Below, piece by piece: positions 7,623 through 16,833 of a DNA stretch of 64,000 nt. The translations under genes and the position numbers were made by a program. The notes beneath the pieces were generated by a model. It saw only the letters and a program-made list of their open reading frames with translations, was not told the DNA's origin and did not search any database. This DNA comes from an uncultured Lachnospiraceae bacterium (GTDB lineage: Bacteria; Bacillota; Clostridia; Lachnospirales; Anaerotignaceae), in NCBI GenBank assembly GCA_944381395.1, contig CALWKY010000060.1:1-64000 (forward strand). Direction: 5' to 3'. The first letter of the stretch is position 1. Each line of letters opens with the position of its first letter.

Positions 7623-8669
7623 ATGAAACGGAAGTTTTATGCCCTTGGGCTTGTTGTTTCTTTGGCACTGTCCGCTGTTACTCCGGCTTGGGCGGCACAA
7701 CAAGTACAGGTTTATGTAGATGGAGAAAAAGTATCCTTTGACCAGGCACCTGTCATTGAAAGCGGCAGAACATTGGTGCCTATGAATGCCATTTTTACCG
7801 CCATGGGGTCTGAAGTTGTTTGGGATGAAGCAAACCGTACCGTCATCGCAAACCATGGCAGCGATACCTTTACCCTGCAAATCGGGCAAAATGAAATTTA
7901 TAAAAACGGTGCATTATTATATACCATGGATGTACCCGCGAAAATTATCGGCAGCCGTACTATGGTCCCCGTGCGTGTGGTCAGTGAATCCTTAGGCGCT
8001 GCTGTCCTTTGGGATGAGGACAACTATATCATTACCATTACCAGCCCTATGGAAGGCACCAGTGCTTCTTATTTCAATACAACACTAACCGCATCCGACG
8101 GCACGCCCATCTTAAAAACTAGTGTGGCATATCCTGTCATTGACGGCTCCTCTGATGCCATCCATCGTATCAATCAGGCACTTTACCAGCAGGCACTGGC
8201 AGTGGAACAGAATTTTCTCACGCAATATTTGTCTTCCGCGCAAAATGCTTACCAGGCAAATGGGAGCGCATTCCAGCCTTATTACATGACTGGCACTGCT
8301 GCCGCAACGTATTTGGATCACGGTATTTTATCCGCTGTCAGCAATACTTCTTCCTATACCGGCGGCGCAATTACCTACAGCCGTACTTCCGCTACCTTTG
8401 ATCTGGCTACCGGTCAATCTTTGGAATTAACAGACTTGGTTTCGGATGGCAGGAATGCTTTAGAAGATTTAATGACTGCCGGATTTAGCGCCATCATTGA
8501 CGCAGCGCCCTCCGCTTTTTACAGCGACGCGAAAAGCCGTTTGGCAAATGCTTTAGATCAGGCAGCGTTTTATGTTTCCGAAGATGGTATTACTTTCTTC
8601 CTGAATCCCGGCATCATCGCACCGGCAGAGGCTGGCATTATCAGCTTCAGCGTGCCTTATACGTTATAA
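7623..8669 (+). CDS. Secreted protein, copper-amine-oxidase-N stalk domain plus DUF3298/DUF4163-like domain
   Basis: 348 residues. The signal peptide is MKRKFYALGLVVSLALSAVTPAWA with cleavage after AWA. Residues 30-135 are a stalk domain (VYVDGEKVSFDQAPVIESGRTLVPM, VPVRVVSESLGAAVLWDED), the repeat unit common in clostridial surface proteins; despite the domain name no copper or oxidase chemistry is implied. The rest (YFNTTLTASDG, FDLATGQSLELTDLV, GITFFLNPGIIAPAEAGI) matches the RsiV/PdaC-type DUF4163-DUF3298 arrangement. The ATG at 7623 has GGGAGGTG upstream. Extracellular, probably wall-associated; substrate unknown. Confidence 0.8.
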   Translation: MKRKFYALGLVVSLALSAVTPAWAAQQVQVYVDGEKVSFDQAPVIESGRTLVPMNAIFTAMGSEVVWDEANRTVIANHGSDTFTLQIGQNEIYKNGALLYTMDVPAKIIGSRTMVPVRVVSESLGAAVLWDEDNYIITITSPMEGTSASYFNTTLTASDGTPILKTSVAYPVIDGSSDAIHRINQALYQQALAVEQNFLTQYLSSAQNAYQANGSAFQPYYMTGTAAATYLDHGILSAVSNTSSYTGGAITYSRTSATFDLATGQSLELTDLVSDGRNALEDLMTAGFSAIIDAAPSAFYSDAKSRLANALDQAAFYVSEDGITFFLNPGIIAPAEAGIISFSVPYTL

Positions 8670-8692
8670 CAGAAATAAAAATAGACCATTTT

Positions 8693-8870
8693 AAGCAGGT
8701 CTCCCTTCAGAAAACATTGTTTTTCTGATTTCTTGATTTCTTAAACGGAAACAGGGATGACTGTCTTCATAAAAAAATAATTCTAATTAAAATAAAATCG
8801 CGGGTATCTTTGCAGCACAAAAGATTCCCGCGGTTTTTGTTTTCTTATAAAGATGCCCTTAAAAGAATGA
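8693..8870 (+). repeat. Dispersed terminator-bearing repeat, copy A
   Basis: Begins AGCAGGTCTCCCTTCAG and ends TATAAAGATGCCCTT. The ends are imperfect inverted repeats (GAAAACA against TGTTTTC). The central hairpin at 8797-8838 (ATCGCGGG-type stem) is followed by TTTTTG and probably terminates the gene ending at 8669. Aligns along its full length with copy B at 14729-14896. Confidence 0.8.
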
Positions 8871-9030
8871 TCCTTTTTCCCACTATAAAATTGGGGGCAA
8901 AATAAAGATTTCTATGATTTCGCAAACACAGTTCTGCGTGCCTGCAGGATAACGTTATCCTAATGAATCGGATATTGTAAGTACAATGATTTGCACGATG
9001 ATATCGCGATACAAAAAACACCCGCCATTT

Positions 9031-9172
9031 AAGGCTTCTCCCTAAAAAAACAAAAACATCTGAATTCCTGATTATCGTAAGGAGTTCAGATGTTTTTTAA
9101 CCGTATTGTTTTCTTCTGAAGACAGCCGTCGCAATTCTCCTTAAGAAAGAAAAACCATGTTTTCTGAAGGAA
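9031..9172 (-). repeat. Dispersed terminator-bearing repeat, copy C
   Basis: On the minus strand it reads CCTTCAGAAAACATGG, then CTTAAGGAGAATTG and ACGGCTGTCTTC, as in copies A, B and D. The central hairpin (about 9052-9098) has ACATCTGAATTCC arms instead of the A/B stem. It lies directly downstream of argF in the sense orientation and probably supplies the terminator of the arg operon. The first bases of the family (AGCAGGT) are missing. Confidence 0.75.
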
Positions 9173-9213
9173 AATTTATTTTGTTGGCGGGTGTTGTTTT
9201 CTTGCTTATTTCA

Positions 9214-10128
9214 TTACTTTCTGCCGCCCATCAATTTTACCAGAATTGCTTTCTGTGCGTGCAGTCTATTTTCTGCTTCATCAAAGATTTCATCCGCATG
9301 CGCTTCGAATACATCTGCGGTAATTTCTTCGCCACGGTGCGCAGGCAGGCAATGCAGAACCATGCAGTCTTTATTTGCCACAGCCATCATCTGGCTATTT
9401 ACCTGGAAGCCGGCAAAAGCTGCTTCTCTCATCTGCTTTTCTTCTTCCTGCCCCATAGAAGCCCATACGTCAGTGAGGATGACATCCGCGCCCTTAGCCG
9501 CTTCCATAACATCATCCGTCATCTGGAACTGATCGCCATAAGCAGCGGCAAAATCCAGAACACGCTGGTCGGGCTGATAATTCTTGGGACAGCCGATGGA
9601 AACAGACATGCCTACCTTTAAGCCGCCTACGATCAGGGAGTTTGCCATGTTGTTACCATCGCCGATAAAGCACATCTTCAAGCCTGTTAACTTACCTTTA
9701 TGCTCCCGGATGGTCTGCAAATCTGCCATTACCTGGCAGGGATGACAGAAGTCGGTCAAACCATTGATGATGGGAATAGAGCCATATTCTGCCAGCTTTT
9801 CCACTTCTTCCTGATCAAAGGTACGGATCATAATACCATCCAAATATCTGGAAAGTACACGAGCAGTATCTTCTGTGGGTTCGCCTCTGCCTACCTGAGA
9901 GTCTTTTGCGCTGATAAACAGTGCATGACCGCCCAACTGATACATACCGGTTTCAAAAGAAACTCTGGTACGGGTAGAAGATTTCTCAAAAATCATGCCC
10001 AAAGTCTTTCCCTGGAGGAAAGGATGGGGCTTACCTTCTTTTACATAAGACTTCAACAGATCTGCCAGGTCTAACAATTCCAGGATTTCTTCTGTAGACA
10101 GGTCCAATAATTTCAGAAAATGTTTCAT
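9214..10128 (-). CDS. argF: Ornithine carbamoyltransferase
   Basis: Converts ornithine and carbamoyl phosphate to citrulline in arginine synthesis (cytoplasm, homotrimer in the family). 304 residues, normal length. The carbamoyl-phosphate motif STRTR is at residues 51-55, the HPCQ motif is in DFCHPCQVMADL, and the ornithine loop and HCLPAHRGEE lie near residue 265. AGGGGAGGC precedes the ATG. It is the last gene of argCJBDF; the anabolic ArgF role is inferred from this context, as no arcA or arcC is nearby. Confidence 0.95.
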   Translation of the reverse strand: MKHFLKLLDLSTEEILELLDLADLLKSYVKEGKPHPFLQGKTLGMIFEKSSTRTRVSFETGMYQLGGHALFISAKDSQVGRGEPTEDTARVLSRYLDGIMIRTFDQEEVEKLAEYGSIPIINGLTDFCHPCQVMADLQTIREHKGKLTGLKMCFIGDGNNMANSLIVGGLKVGMSVSIGCPKNYQPDQRVLDFAAAYGDQFQMTDDVMEAAKGADVILTDVWASMGQEEEKQMREAAFAGFQVNSQMMAVANKDCMVLHCLPAHRGEEITADVFEAHADEIFDEAENRLHAQKAILVKLMGGRK

Positions 10129-10152
10129 ACTTGTGCCTCCCCTTCGTTTCTA

Positions 10153-11331
10153 TTACATATTTGCCAGTGTTTGTTCCATAATTGCCAGACCTTCGTCCAG
10201 TTCTTCCTGGGTGATGGTCAAAGGAGGCAGCAGACGAACCTTTGCCTTTGCAGTCAATACCATCAGACCATTCTGCAGCAGTGCAGACAGAACCTGCTTA
10301 GAAGTATAGCCTTCTTCCAGCTCTACGCCCAGCATCATGCCCATGCCCACAACACTCTTGACATGTGCCATTTTGCTGATCTTCTCGCGCATATAATTGC
10401 CCTTTTTCGCTACCTCTGCCATGAATGCATCATCGATCTGATTCATCACATAAATGGCACCGGCACAAACAGCAGGGTTACCGCCGAAGGTAGAACCGTG
10501 GTCACTGGGTCCAAATACATCTTCGGTCTTTTCCCCAAACAATACAGCACCAATGGGCAGACCGCCGCCCAGACCCTTTGCGCAGCTTACCAGATCAGGC
10601 TGAATATCAAACTGCTGATAGCTGAAGAAAGTGCCGCTGCGGCCAATACCGGTCTGCACTTCATCCACAATCAAGAGAATATCATGTGCCTGGCAGTAGT
10701 CATAAACTGCCTTCACATATTCCTTATCCAAAGGCATTACACCGCCTTCGCCCTGTACCATTTCCATCATCACTGCACAAACTTCGCCAGTCAGCATCGC
10801 GATAGTACCTTCTGTATCATTTGCTTTCGCAAACTTGAAATCCTCTACAAAAGGGAAGAAATACTGATGGAATACATCCTGACCTGTTGCAGACAAGGTT
10901 GCCATGGTACGACCGTGGAAAGAGTTTTCCAGTGCCACAATGGTTCTTCTTTGAGGACCATACTTCGTAAAGCTATACTTTCTTGCCGCTTTAATAACAC
11001 CTTCGTTGGCTTCTGCACCAGAGTTAGCGAAGAAAACTTTCTTCATGCCGCTCTTTTCACAGATCATCTTTGCCGCAATGGTGCAAGGCTCAGAATAAAA
11101 TACGTTAGAAGTATGCTGCAAAGTAGAAAGCTGTTTGGTAACCGCTTCTACCCAGCCTTCATTTGCCCAGCCCAAAGCATTTACGCCAATACCGCTGGTA
11201 AAATCAATATACTTTTTGCCATCTGCATCCCATGCGGTAGCGTTCTTGCCTTTTTCCAAAACCAAAGGGTTCCGTGCATAAGCGTGGGCGATATATTTTG
11301 CGTCATTTTCCATGACTGTTTTTGCGTTCAT
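10153..11331 (-). CDS. argD: Acetylornithine aminotransferase
   Basis: PLP-dependent class III aminotransferase of 392 residues that makes N-acetylornithine from N-acetylglutamate semialdehyde with glutamate as amino donor. Visible motifs: FTSGIGVNALGWANE near the N-terminus, ANSGAEANEGVIKAARK (phosphate loop), ENSFHGRTMATLSATG, LLIVDEVQTGIGRSGT, and the PLP lysine in DLVSCAKGLGGGLPIGA. Fourth gene of the arginine operon, 24 nt upstream of argF. ArgD enzymes often also act on succinyl-diaminopimelate. Confidence 0.95.
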   Translation of the reverse strand: MNAKTVMENDAKYIAHAYARNPLVLEKGKNATAWDADGKKYIDFTSGIGVNALGWANEGWVEAVTKQLSTLQHTSNVFYSEPCTIAAKMICEKSGMKKVFFANSGAEANEGVIKAARKYSFTKYGPQRRTIVALENSFHGRTMATLSATGQDVFHQYFFPFVEDFKFAKANDTEGTIAMLTGEVCAVMMEMVQGEGGVMPLDKEYVKAVYDYCQAHDILLIVDEVQTGIGRSGTFFSYQQFDIQPDLVSCAKGLGGGLPIGAVLFGEKTEDVFGPSDHGSTFGGNPAVCAGAIYVMNQIDDAFMAEVAKKGNYMREKISKMAHVKSVVGMGMMLGVELEEGYTSKQVLSALLQNGLMVLTAKAKVRLLPPLTITQEELDEGLAIMEQTLANM

Positions 11332-11369
11332 ATGAATTCCTCCTATTTTTTCTCTATACGCTGCACAAA

Positions 11370-12224
11370 TTACGGAATAAACATGGTGCCGATACCTTCA
11401 TCGGAAAACATTTCAATGAGGATGGAATGGGCAATTCTGCCATCAATCATGACTGCTTTCTTCACGCCGGCACGAATGGCTGTTTCACAACTTTTAATCT
11501 TGGGAATCATGCCGCCGGAAATAATGCCTTCTTCGATCAATTTTTCCACTTCATCCACATGAACGCAGGGAATCAGGCTTTCCGGATCATTCAAATCCCG
11601 CATCAAACCACGAATATCCGTTAAAGTAATAATATTTTCCGCCTGCAAAGCGGCGGCAATCTCCGCAGCTGCTGTATCGGCGTTAATGTTATAAGTTTGT
11701 CCGTTTTCATCGGTACCGACGGTAGCAATAACAGGAATGTATCCCTGCCGCATGGCATTGGTGATGGGTGCCACATCTACGTGGGTAATATTTCCTACAA
11801 ATCCATAATCCCCGTCCAGTTTTTTCACCTTAATCATACCGCCATCAATACCGCACAAACCTAATGCCTTACCGCCCAGTACATCAATGAGACTCACCAA
11901 GTCTTTATTGGTTTTACCGGAAAGAACCATCTGCACTACTTCCGCCGTTTCCGCATCGGTATAACGCAGACCATCCACAAAACGGGAAGGGATTTCCAGT
12001 CTTTTCAGCATACCGCTGATTTCCGGACCGCCGCCGTGAACCAGCACTACATGAATGCCAACCAGACTCAGCAGAATGATATCACTCATCACCGCTTTTT
12101 TCAGTTCCGGATGAATCATGGCATTGCCGCCATATTTTACCACAACTGTTTTTCCGTAGTATTTCTGTATGTAAGGCAATGCCGCCGTTAAAACGCTTGC
12201 CTTTAAGGTGTTCATATCCTGCAT
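11370..12224 (-). CDS. argB: Acetylglutamate kinase
   Basis: 284-residue amino acid kinase that phosphorylates N-acetylglutamate. Glycine motifs are KYGGNAMI near residue 35 and VLVHGGGPEIS near residue 65; NINADTAAAEIAAAL and GMIPKIKSCETAI mark substrate and nucleotide binding. The start at 12224 is preferred: GGAGGGA sits about 6 nt before it, while the upstream ATG at 12230 and TTG at 12239 are too close to or within that site. Whether it is arginine-sensitive cannot be settled, though the N-terminal helix of about 20 residues is of the kind found in arginine-inhibited hexameric forms. Confidence 0.95.
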   Translation of the reverse strand: MQDMNTLKASVLTAALPYIQKYYGKTVVVKYGGNAMIHPELKKAVMSDIILLSLVGIHVVLVHGGGPEISGMLKRLEIPSRFVDGLRYTDAETAEVVQMVLSGKTNKDLVSLIDVLGGKALGLCGIDGGMIKVKKLDGDYGFVGNITHVDVAPITNAMRQGYIPVIATVGTDENGQTYNINADTAAAEIAAALQAENIITLTDIRGLMRDLNDPESLIPCVHVDEVEKLIEEGIISGGMIPKIKSCETAIRAGVKKAVMIDGRIAHSILIEMFSDEGIGTMFIP

Positions 12225-12254
12225 GTGCATTCCCTCCAAAATCGCTGCCCTTGA

Positions 12255-13469
12255 TCAGGTGCGGTAGTCGCCGTTGATCTTCACATAATCATAGGTCAGG
12301 TCGCAGCCCCAAGCGGTTGCTTTGGCAGTACCTTCGTGCATATTTACGTCAATATGGATTTCATCTTCCAGCAGAACCTGTTTTGCGATTTCCTCACTGA
12401 AAGGAACACCTGCGCCATGTTCACAAACCAGAACGCTGCCGCCCTTAGAAGAAATGGTGACTTCTACTTCCGCTACGCTGAAATCGCCTTCTGTATAACC
12501 AATGGCACAGAGGATTCTGCCCCAGTTGGCATCAGCGCCAAACATAGCAGCCTTTGTCAGAGAAGAAGTGATAATGGACTTAGCAATCTTCTTTGCCAGA
12601 GGAACATCTTTTGCTTCGGTAACGTTGCACTCCAGCAGTTTCGTCGCGCCTTCGCCATCCCCCGCGATTTTCTTTGCCATAGTGCGGCAAATCGTCTGGA
12701 TCACTTCCACAAAAGCATCAAAGGCAGGTCCATCGCTGTCGATCATTTCATTTTCCGCCATACCGTTTGCCATAATACTTACCATATCATTGGTGGAAGT
12801 ATCCCCATCTACACTGACCATATTAAAGGTATCATCCACGGCAAGCTTTAATGCTTTCTGGAGCATTGGTGCCGCAATGGCAGCGTCAGTAGTAATGAAG
12901 CAAAGCATAGTTGCCATATTGGGATGAATCATACCGCTTCCCTTTGCCATAGCGCCGATGGTTACGGTCTTGCCGCCAATCTCAATGGTATAAGCCGCTT
13001 CTTTCAGCTTAGTATCGGTAGTCATAATGGCTTCCGCCGCTGCAGTATGGCCTTCCACACTCAAAGTAGGCGCCAATGCTGCGATCCCCTTTGCGATAGG
13101 CTCCAACGGGAGGGGCTGACCAATGACACCAGTCGAACCGATAATCACATCATTGGCACTGATGCCCAGTGCTTCTGCTGCCATCTGGCTCATCTTTTCT
13201 GCTTTTTCCACACCGTCTGCGTTGCAAGTATTGGCATTGCCGCTATTGCAGATCATTGCCTGTGCAGTACCGTCTGCAATATGGGCACGGGTTACGGTAA
13301 TGGGAGCGCCATACACTTTATTGGTAGTATACACTGCCGCCGCAGTACCTTTTTTCTCACTGCAAATAAGCATCAATTCTTTTTTATCGGGATTTTTCTT
13401 AATGCCGCAGAAAATGCCGCCTGCCACAAATCCCTTTGCCGCGGTTACGCCGCCGGTAATTTCTTTCAT
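12255..13469 (-). CDS. argJ: Bifunctional glutamate N-acetyltransferase / ornithine acetyltransferase
   Basis: Transfers the acetyl group from N-acetylornithine to glutamate, recycling it, and may also use acetyl-CoA; this makes a separate argE unnecessary, and none is in the operon. 404 residues. The proenzyme is self-cleaved in the motif GMIHPNMATMLCFITTDA, before the threonine of ATM-LC. Other signatures: ICNSGNANTCNADG and SVDGDTSTNDMV, ending FGADANWGRILCAIGY. AAAGGAGATT precedes the ATG. Lies between argC and argB. Confidence 0.95.
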   Translation of the reverse strand: MKEITGGVTAAKGFVAGGIFCGIKKNPDKKELMLICSEKKGTAAAVYTTNKVYGAPITVTRAHIADGTAQAMICNSGNANTCNADGVEKAEKMSQMAAEALGISANDVIIGSTGVIGQPLPLEPIAKGIAALAPTLSVEGHTAAAEAIMTTDTKLKEAAYTIEIGGKTVTIGAMAKGSGMIHPNMATMLCFITTDAAIAAPMLQKALKLAVDDTFNMVSVDGDTSTNDMVSIMANGMAENEMIDSDGPAFDAFVEVIQTICRTMAKKIAGDGEGATKLLECNVTEAKDVPLAKKIAKSIITSSLTKAAMFGADANWGRILCAIGYTEGDFSVAEVEVTISSKGGSVLVCEHGAGVPFSEEIAKQVLLEDEIHIDVNMHEGTAKATAWGCDLTYDYVKINGDYRT

Positions 13470-13490
13470 AGGATAATCTCCTTTCTCCTC

Positions 13491-14423
13491 TTATACCAAA
13501 CCACAAGTCTCATCCAAACCAAGGGCAATGTTCATATTCTGTACAGCGGCACCGCTGGCGCCCTTCCCCAGGTTATCAAACAATGCAGTCAAACTAATAC
13601 GTTCATCATTTCCTTCCACAATCAGTTTCAGCTGATTGGTATTGGCTAATTCGTTAGCATAAATCTTTCCCTGACCGTCACCATTGACTACAGAAATAAA
13701 GTTACTGCCCTGGTAATACTTTTGCAGCATTTCAGCCAGTTTCTCTTTTGTAACCCTTTTCTTGCACAGTCTGGTTATCAGCGGTACTGTGGTTGCCATG
13801 CCATAGGGATAATCACCAATGATAGGGTTAAATACGGGAGGATATGCGATGCCGGTTACATGCTGCATTTCCGGCAAGTGCTTATGGGTCTGACCCAGCG
13901 CATACTGTGCAGGGCTGTCTAACAGCGCTTCCCGATCCACTGCCTCATACTCGGCAATCATCTTTTTCCCGCCGCCGCTATATCCAGTTAAGCTATGCGC
14001 TGTGAAAGGATAATCCTTTTCCACAATTCCCAGCTGTACCAGCGGATACACAGAAGCGATAAAGCCGGTAGCATGGCATCCGGGATTAGCAATCTGCTTG
14101 GATACGGCAAGTCTTGTTCTATGTTCTTTGCTCAGCTCAGGGAATCCATAGTCCCAGCCAGGTGCTGTACGATGCGCTGTGGAAGCATCAATGATACAAA
14201 CATGGGGATTTTCTATCAAAGTGACAGATTCTTTTGCCGCCGCATCAGGCAGGCAAAGGAATACTACATCTACAGAATTCATCAACTCTTTTTTTGCCTG
14301 CACATCCTTGCGCAGTTCTTCTGGAATCAGCACGATTTCCACCGCAGGATGCTTTTCCAATCTCTGGCGCAGCTGCAAACCGGTGGTACCGGACTGGCCA
14401 TCAATAAAAACTTTATATTGCAT
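13491..14423 (-). CDS. argC: N-acetyl-gamma-glutamyl-phosphate reductase (type 2)
   Basis: First gene of argCJBDF. NADPH-dependent reduction of N-acetylglutamyl phosphate to the semialdehyde. The protein of 310 residues has the nucleotide loop FIDGQSGTTGLQLRQRL and the catalytic cysteine in ANPGCHATGF; its short size and GQSGTTG loop fit the ArgC type 2 subfamily. ATG at 14423 is chosen for the AAGGAGCG site 6 nt upstream; upstream in-frame TTG at 14441 has none. Confidence 0.93.
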   Translation of the reverse strand: MQYKVFIDGQSGTTGLQLRQRLEKHPAVEIVLIPEELRKDVQAKKELMNSVDVVFLCLPDAAAKESVTLIENPHVCIIDASTAHRTAPGWDYGFPELSKEHRTRLAVSKQIANPGCHATGFIASVYPLVQLGIVEKDYPFTAHSLTGYSGGGKKMIAEYEAVDREALLDSPAQYALGQTHKHLPEMQHVTGIAYPPVFNPIIGDYPYGMATTVPLITRLCKKRVTKEKLAEMLQKYYQGSNFISVVNGDGQGKIYANELANTNQLKLIVEGNDERISLTALFDNLGKGASGAAVQNMNIALGLDETCGLV

Positions 14424-14465
14424 GGTATCGCTCCTTATCAATGATCAACATTCCTAGAATAAAAC

Positions 14466-14494
14466 GATATAATATACATTATTATACACTGCAA
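14466..14494 (-). promoter_or_regulatory. Possible promoter of the arginine operon
   Basis: On the minus strand TTGCAG (14489-14494) and TATATC (14466-14471) are 17 nt apart, about 43 nt before argC. The AT-rich TGTATAATAATGTATA between them could be an ArgR site, but it does not match a consensus I can vouch for. Confidence 0.4.
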
Positions 14495-14943
14495 GACGGG
14501 GATGTCAATCATTTATACATTTTTATTTTCAGTTCAGCGCCTTTTCGGATTCTCCGTGATATTTTCCCAAACTGCCCAGTCTTTTTGCACAACTGAATTC
14601 CATTTTTATCATTTCTTTTCGTACATTTTTCCATTTCTCGGATTCTTTCAGGCGTTAAGTTCCGTCTCTCCTTATTCATAAATAATTGTATAATATTCAA
14701 TATTCCGCTGAATGAAAAAAACATCTGCCAGCAGGTATCTCTTAAAAAACATTGTCTTACTAATTTCTTGATTTCTTAAGCGGAAACTGCAACGGCTTCT
14801 TCATAAGAAAAAAATTCCGATCAAAATAAAATCGCGGGAATCTTTGCAACGCAAAAGATTCCCGCGATTTTTGTTTTCTTGTGAAGATACCCCTTAGAGA
14901 TGCTCTTTTTTCGGGGGATCCTACTCTCTATTTGTTTTATTTT
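14495..14943. other. Gene-free stretch between argC and the YfcC carrier gene
   Basis: Bases 14510-14724 contain a minus-strand frame of 71 codons that lacks a ribosome site and resembles nothing known; judged non-coding. 14729-14896 is repeat copy B. Apart from these nothing was seen. Confidence 0.4.
14729..14896 (+). repeat. Dispersed terminator-bearing repeat, copy B
   Basis: Aligns with copy A over its whole length: AGCAGGTATCTCTTAAAAAA at the 5' end, ATTTCTTGATTTCTTAA identical to A, and GTTTTCTTGTGAAGATACCC at the 3' end. The central hairpin 14829-14873 (ATCGCGGGAATC stem) is bounded by A- and T-runs and works in both directions. On the minus strand it would terminate the YfcC gene ending at 14944. 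Confidence 0.82.
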
Positions 14944-16344
14944 TTATAAAGCAAAGACATTTCCAATTCCAACAAAAATCATGGAGAGAACACACCAAAT
15001 ACAGAACAGATTCCACATGAATTTCATCCATTTTTCATAAGGTACACCGGTCAGACCTAAGCATCCCATCAAAGCAGAAGCGTGAGGCAAAATGTAGTTA
15101 CACAGACCCTCACCTAATTTGAACGCTGTAACTGTTGTCTGTCTGGTTACACCGATAATATCGGAAATAGGAGTCAGAATAGGCATTACAACGACTGCCT
15201 GACCATTACCGGAAGGAATCAGGAGATTGATCAATACGTTTACTACGAACATAACAGGTGCCTTTAAAATATCAGGCATGTAGTTTAGCATATTACTAAT
15301 GTAATATACGCAAGTATCAATGATACCGCCCTCTGTCATGATGGCAGATACTGTTGCACCCAAACCTACAACCAGAGATGCACCGGCTGCAGCACCTGCA
15401 CCTTTAATAAAAATACGGCACATCTCACTGGGGCTGATGCGGTTTAAAGCACCACAGATAATGCCCATCCAGATAAACAGCGCAGAAGCTTCATTCATGC
15501 CCCAATTCCATCTCAGGCATCCATATACCAGCAGCGCCATTAAAGCAATAAATGCAATCAGCGTAATGTAATTGATGGGCTTAATCTTTACTTCTTCGTC
15601 AGGGTCTACATCAAATGTCATAACACCCTTTACACCGTACAGATAACTTTTGGTAGGATCTGCTTTTATACGCATTGCATAGCGACTGATATAAGCGGCA
15701 GTTACTACATAAAGAATACCCGTAATAACCAGACGATACTCAAAATCAGAATATAAAGGAAGTTCCGCAATCTGCTGTGCAATCATAGTTACCTGTGAAA
15801 AAGAACCGGCTGAATAGGAAATACCAACTCCCAACAGCACAATGGCAACACCAACAATTGCGTCGTAACCCATAGTCAACGCCAGCATAACACCTAACGG
15901 CGCAAACGCAATGAACTTATCCGTAGATTGTGTCAAACCCATCAGCACAAATACAAATGTCATAATGGGGATAAACAGTTTTTCTCTGCCGCCTACAGAA
16001 CAAATGCGGGACAGCTTATTACAGAATACCTGGAACATCCCGGTATGTAACACAATTTCCAGAGCACCTGCAATTAAAATAATACCGAAAATAATAGAGC
16101 CCTGAGAAACACAGCTGGTTACGATCAAATAAGGAATCCGAAGGAATGAAACCGGTGTAGATGTTTCCGATAATGCGAAACTGGTCGCATCTACAATGGT
16201 CTTGCCCGTTGTTTCATCCACATAGCGCTGGAAGGAACCAGCAGGAATAATATACGTCAGTGCGGTTACAACCAGCAGCAAAATGCCGATGATGACCCAG
16301 CCATGCGGCATCTTCCACTTTTTCTTTTCCGTTTGACTTTTCAT
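14944..16344 (-). CDS. yfcC: YfcC-family membrane carrier
   Basis: 466 residues and about 12 predicted membrane segments. It belongs to the YfcC / C4-dicarboxylate anaerobic carrier-like family, which also holds ArcD-like arginine-ornithine exchangers. Family features: IPAGSFQRYVDE after the first segment, MGLTQSTDKFIAFAPLGVML, the loop LLVPSGNG-like (LLIPSGNGQAVVVMPIL) and LGEGLCNYILPHASALMG. AGGAGGCAA precedes the ATG. The substrate cannot be read from sequence; proximity to the arg operon makes an amino acid or peptide-derived substrate plausible. No enzyme partner is co-transcribed. Confidence 0.8.
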   Translation of the reverse strand: MKSQTEKKKWKMPHGWVIIGILLLVVTALTYIIPAGSFQRYVDETTGKTIVDATSFALSETSTPVSFLRIPYLIVTSCVSQGSIIFGIILIAGALEIVLHTGMFQVFCNKLSRICSVGGREKLFIPIMTFVFVLMGLTQSTDKFIAFAPLGVMLALTMGYDAIVGVAIVLLGVGISYSAGSFSQVTMIAQQIAELPLYSDFEYRLVITGILYVVTAAYISRYAMRIKADPTKSYLYGVKGVMTFDVDPDEEVKIKPINYITLIAFIALMALLVYGCLRWNWGMNEASALFIWMGIICGALNRISPSEMCRIFIKGAGAAAGASLVVGLGATVSAIMTEGGIIDTCVYYISNMLNYMPDILKAPVMFVVNVLINLLIPSGNGQAVVVMPILTPISDIIGVTRQTTVTAFKLGEGLCNYILPHASALMGCLGLTGVPYEKWMKFMWNLFCIWCVLSMIFVGIGNVFAL

Positions 16345-16833
16345 GATTGCCTCCTAAAAATAAATGATCCAAAATAAAAAATAAAAAACGATACCCTAAA
16401 ACCAGTTTGGACGATTTTCCGCGCGCGCCAAAATTTGACTTTATTTATTGCAATATTGTCTTTTATAGTCCAGAACCTATTTTACCTGAGTCATGTTAAA
16501 AAGGCAACAAAAAAATTTTTCCTGAAATGTTAGTTAACAAACAACCATTGTGCTATATGTTCAAATTTTAACATCTTTTTTATCTCATCTCAATAGCATC
16601 TATAGCTATTGAGAAGTTTCATTTAAAAAAACAAACAGATATTTTCTGTTTTTCCTGTAAAAATTTTTTAAGATTTCCTGAAATTTATGTTTTTCACAGA
16701 CGGCTTGTTTTTTTATATAAAAACTGCTTTTTCTGTTTCGATTTTTCTATCAAGCATCCTGCAAATTGATCCATATATAAAAGAAAACTATTTCTGCATA
16801 AAAAAAAGAGCCTTTCGGCTCTTTCTTTCGTTT
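16345..16833. other. 489-nt AT-rich stretch upstream of the YfcC gene
   Basis: No gene. It holds a perfect 10-bp inverted repeat TCTCAATAGC / GCTATTGAGA with a 7-nt centre at 16588-16614, not followed by T-runs and so more like an operator or mRNA hairpin. At the right end is the terminator of the ROK gene. The -10/-35 elements of the YfcC promoter could not be fixed. Confidence 0.45.
16800..16828. terminator. Terminator of the galE-ROK operon
   Basis: AAAGAGCC (16805-16812) pairs with GGCTCTTT (16817-16824) around TTTC, with an A-run on one side and T-rich sequence on the other. It lies just downstream of the ROK gene on the minus strand. Confidence 0.8.

Larger units (their letters stand above)
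8670..9213. other. 544-nt gene-free stretch between convergent genes: two facing repeat copies and palindromes
   Basis: Holds repeat copy A (8693-8870, plus) and copy C (9031-9172, minus), with their 3' ends pointing at each other. Between them are AGGATAACGTTATCCT at 8946-8961, ATTGTA-AG-TACAAT at 8974-8987 and TATCGCGATA at 9002-9011, all perfect palindromes within 66 nt. No ORF here has a ribosome site. Confidence 0.6.

Noticed and set aside
10120-11562. 480-codon plus-strand frame
   Set aside because: Antisense to argD and the end of argB; no ribosome site and no recognisable protein.
14509-14724. 71-codon minus-strand frame between argC and the YfcC gene
   Set aside because: No ribosome site before either possible start and no similarity; composition like non-coding AT-rich DNA.
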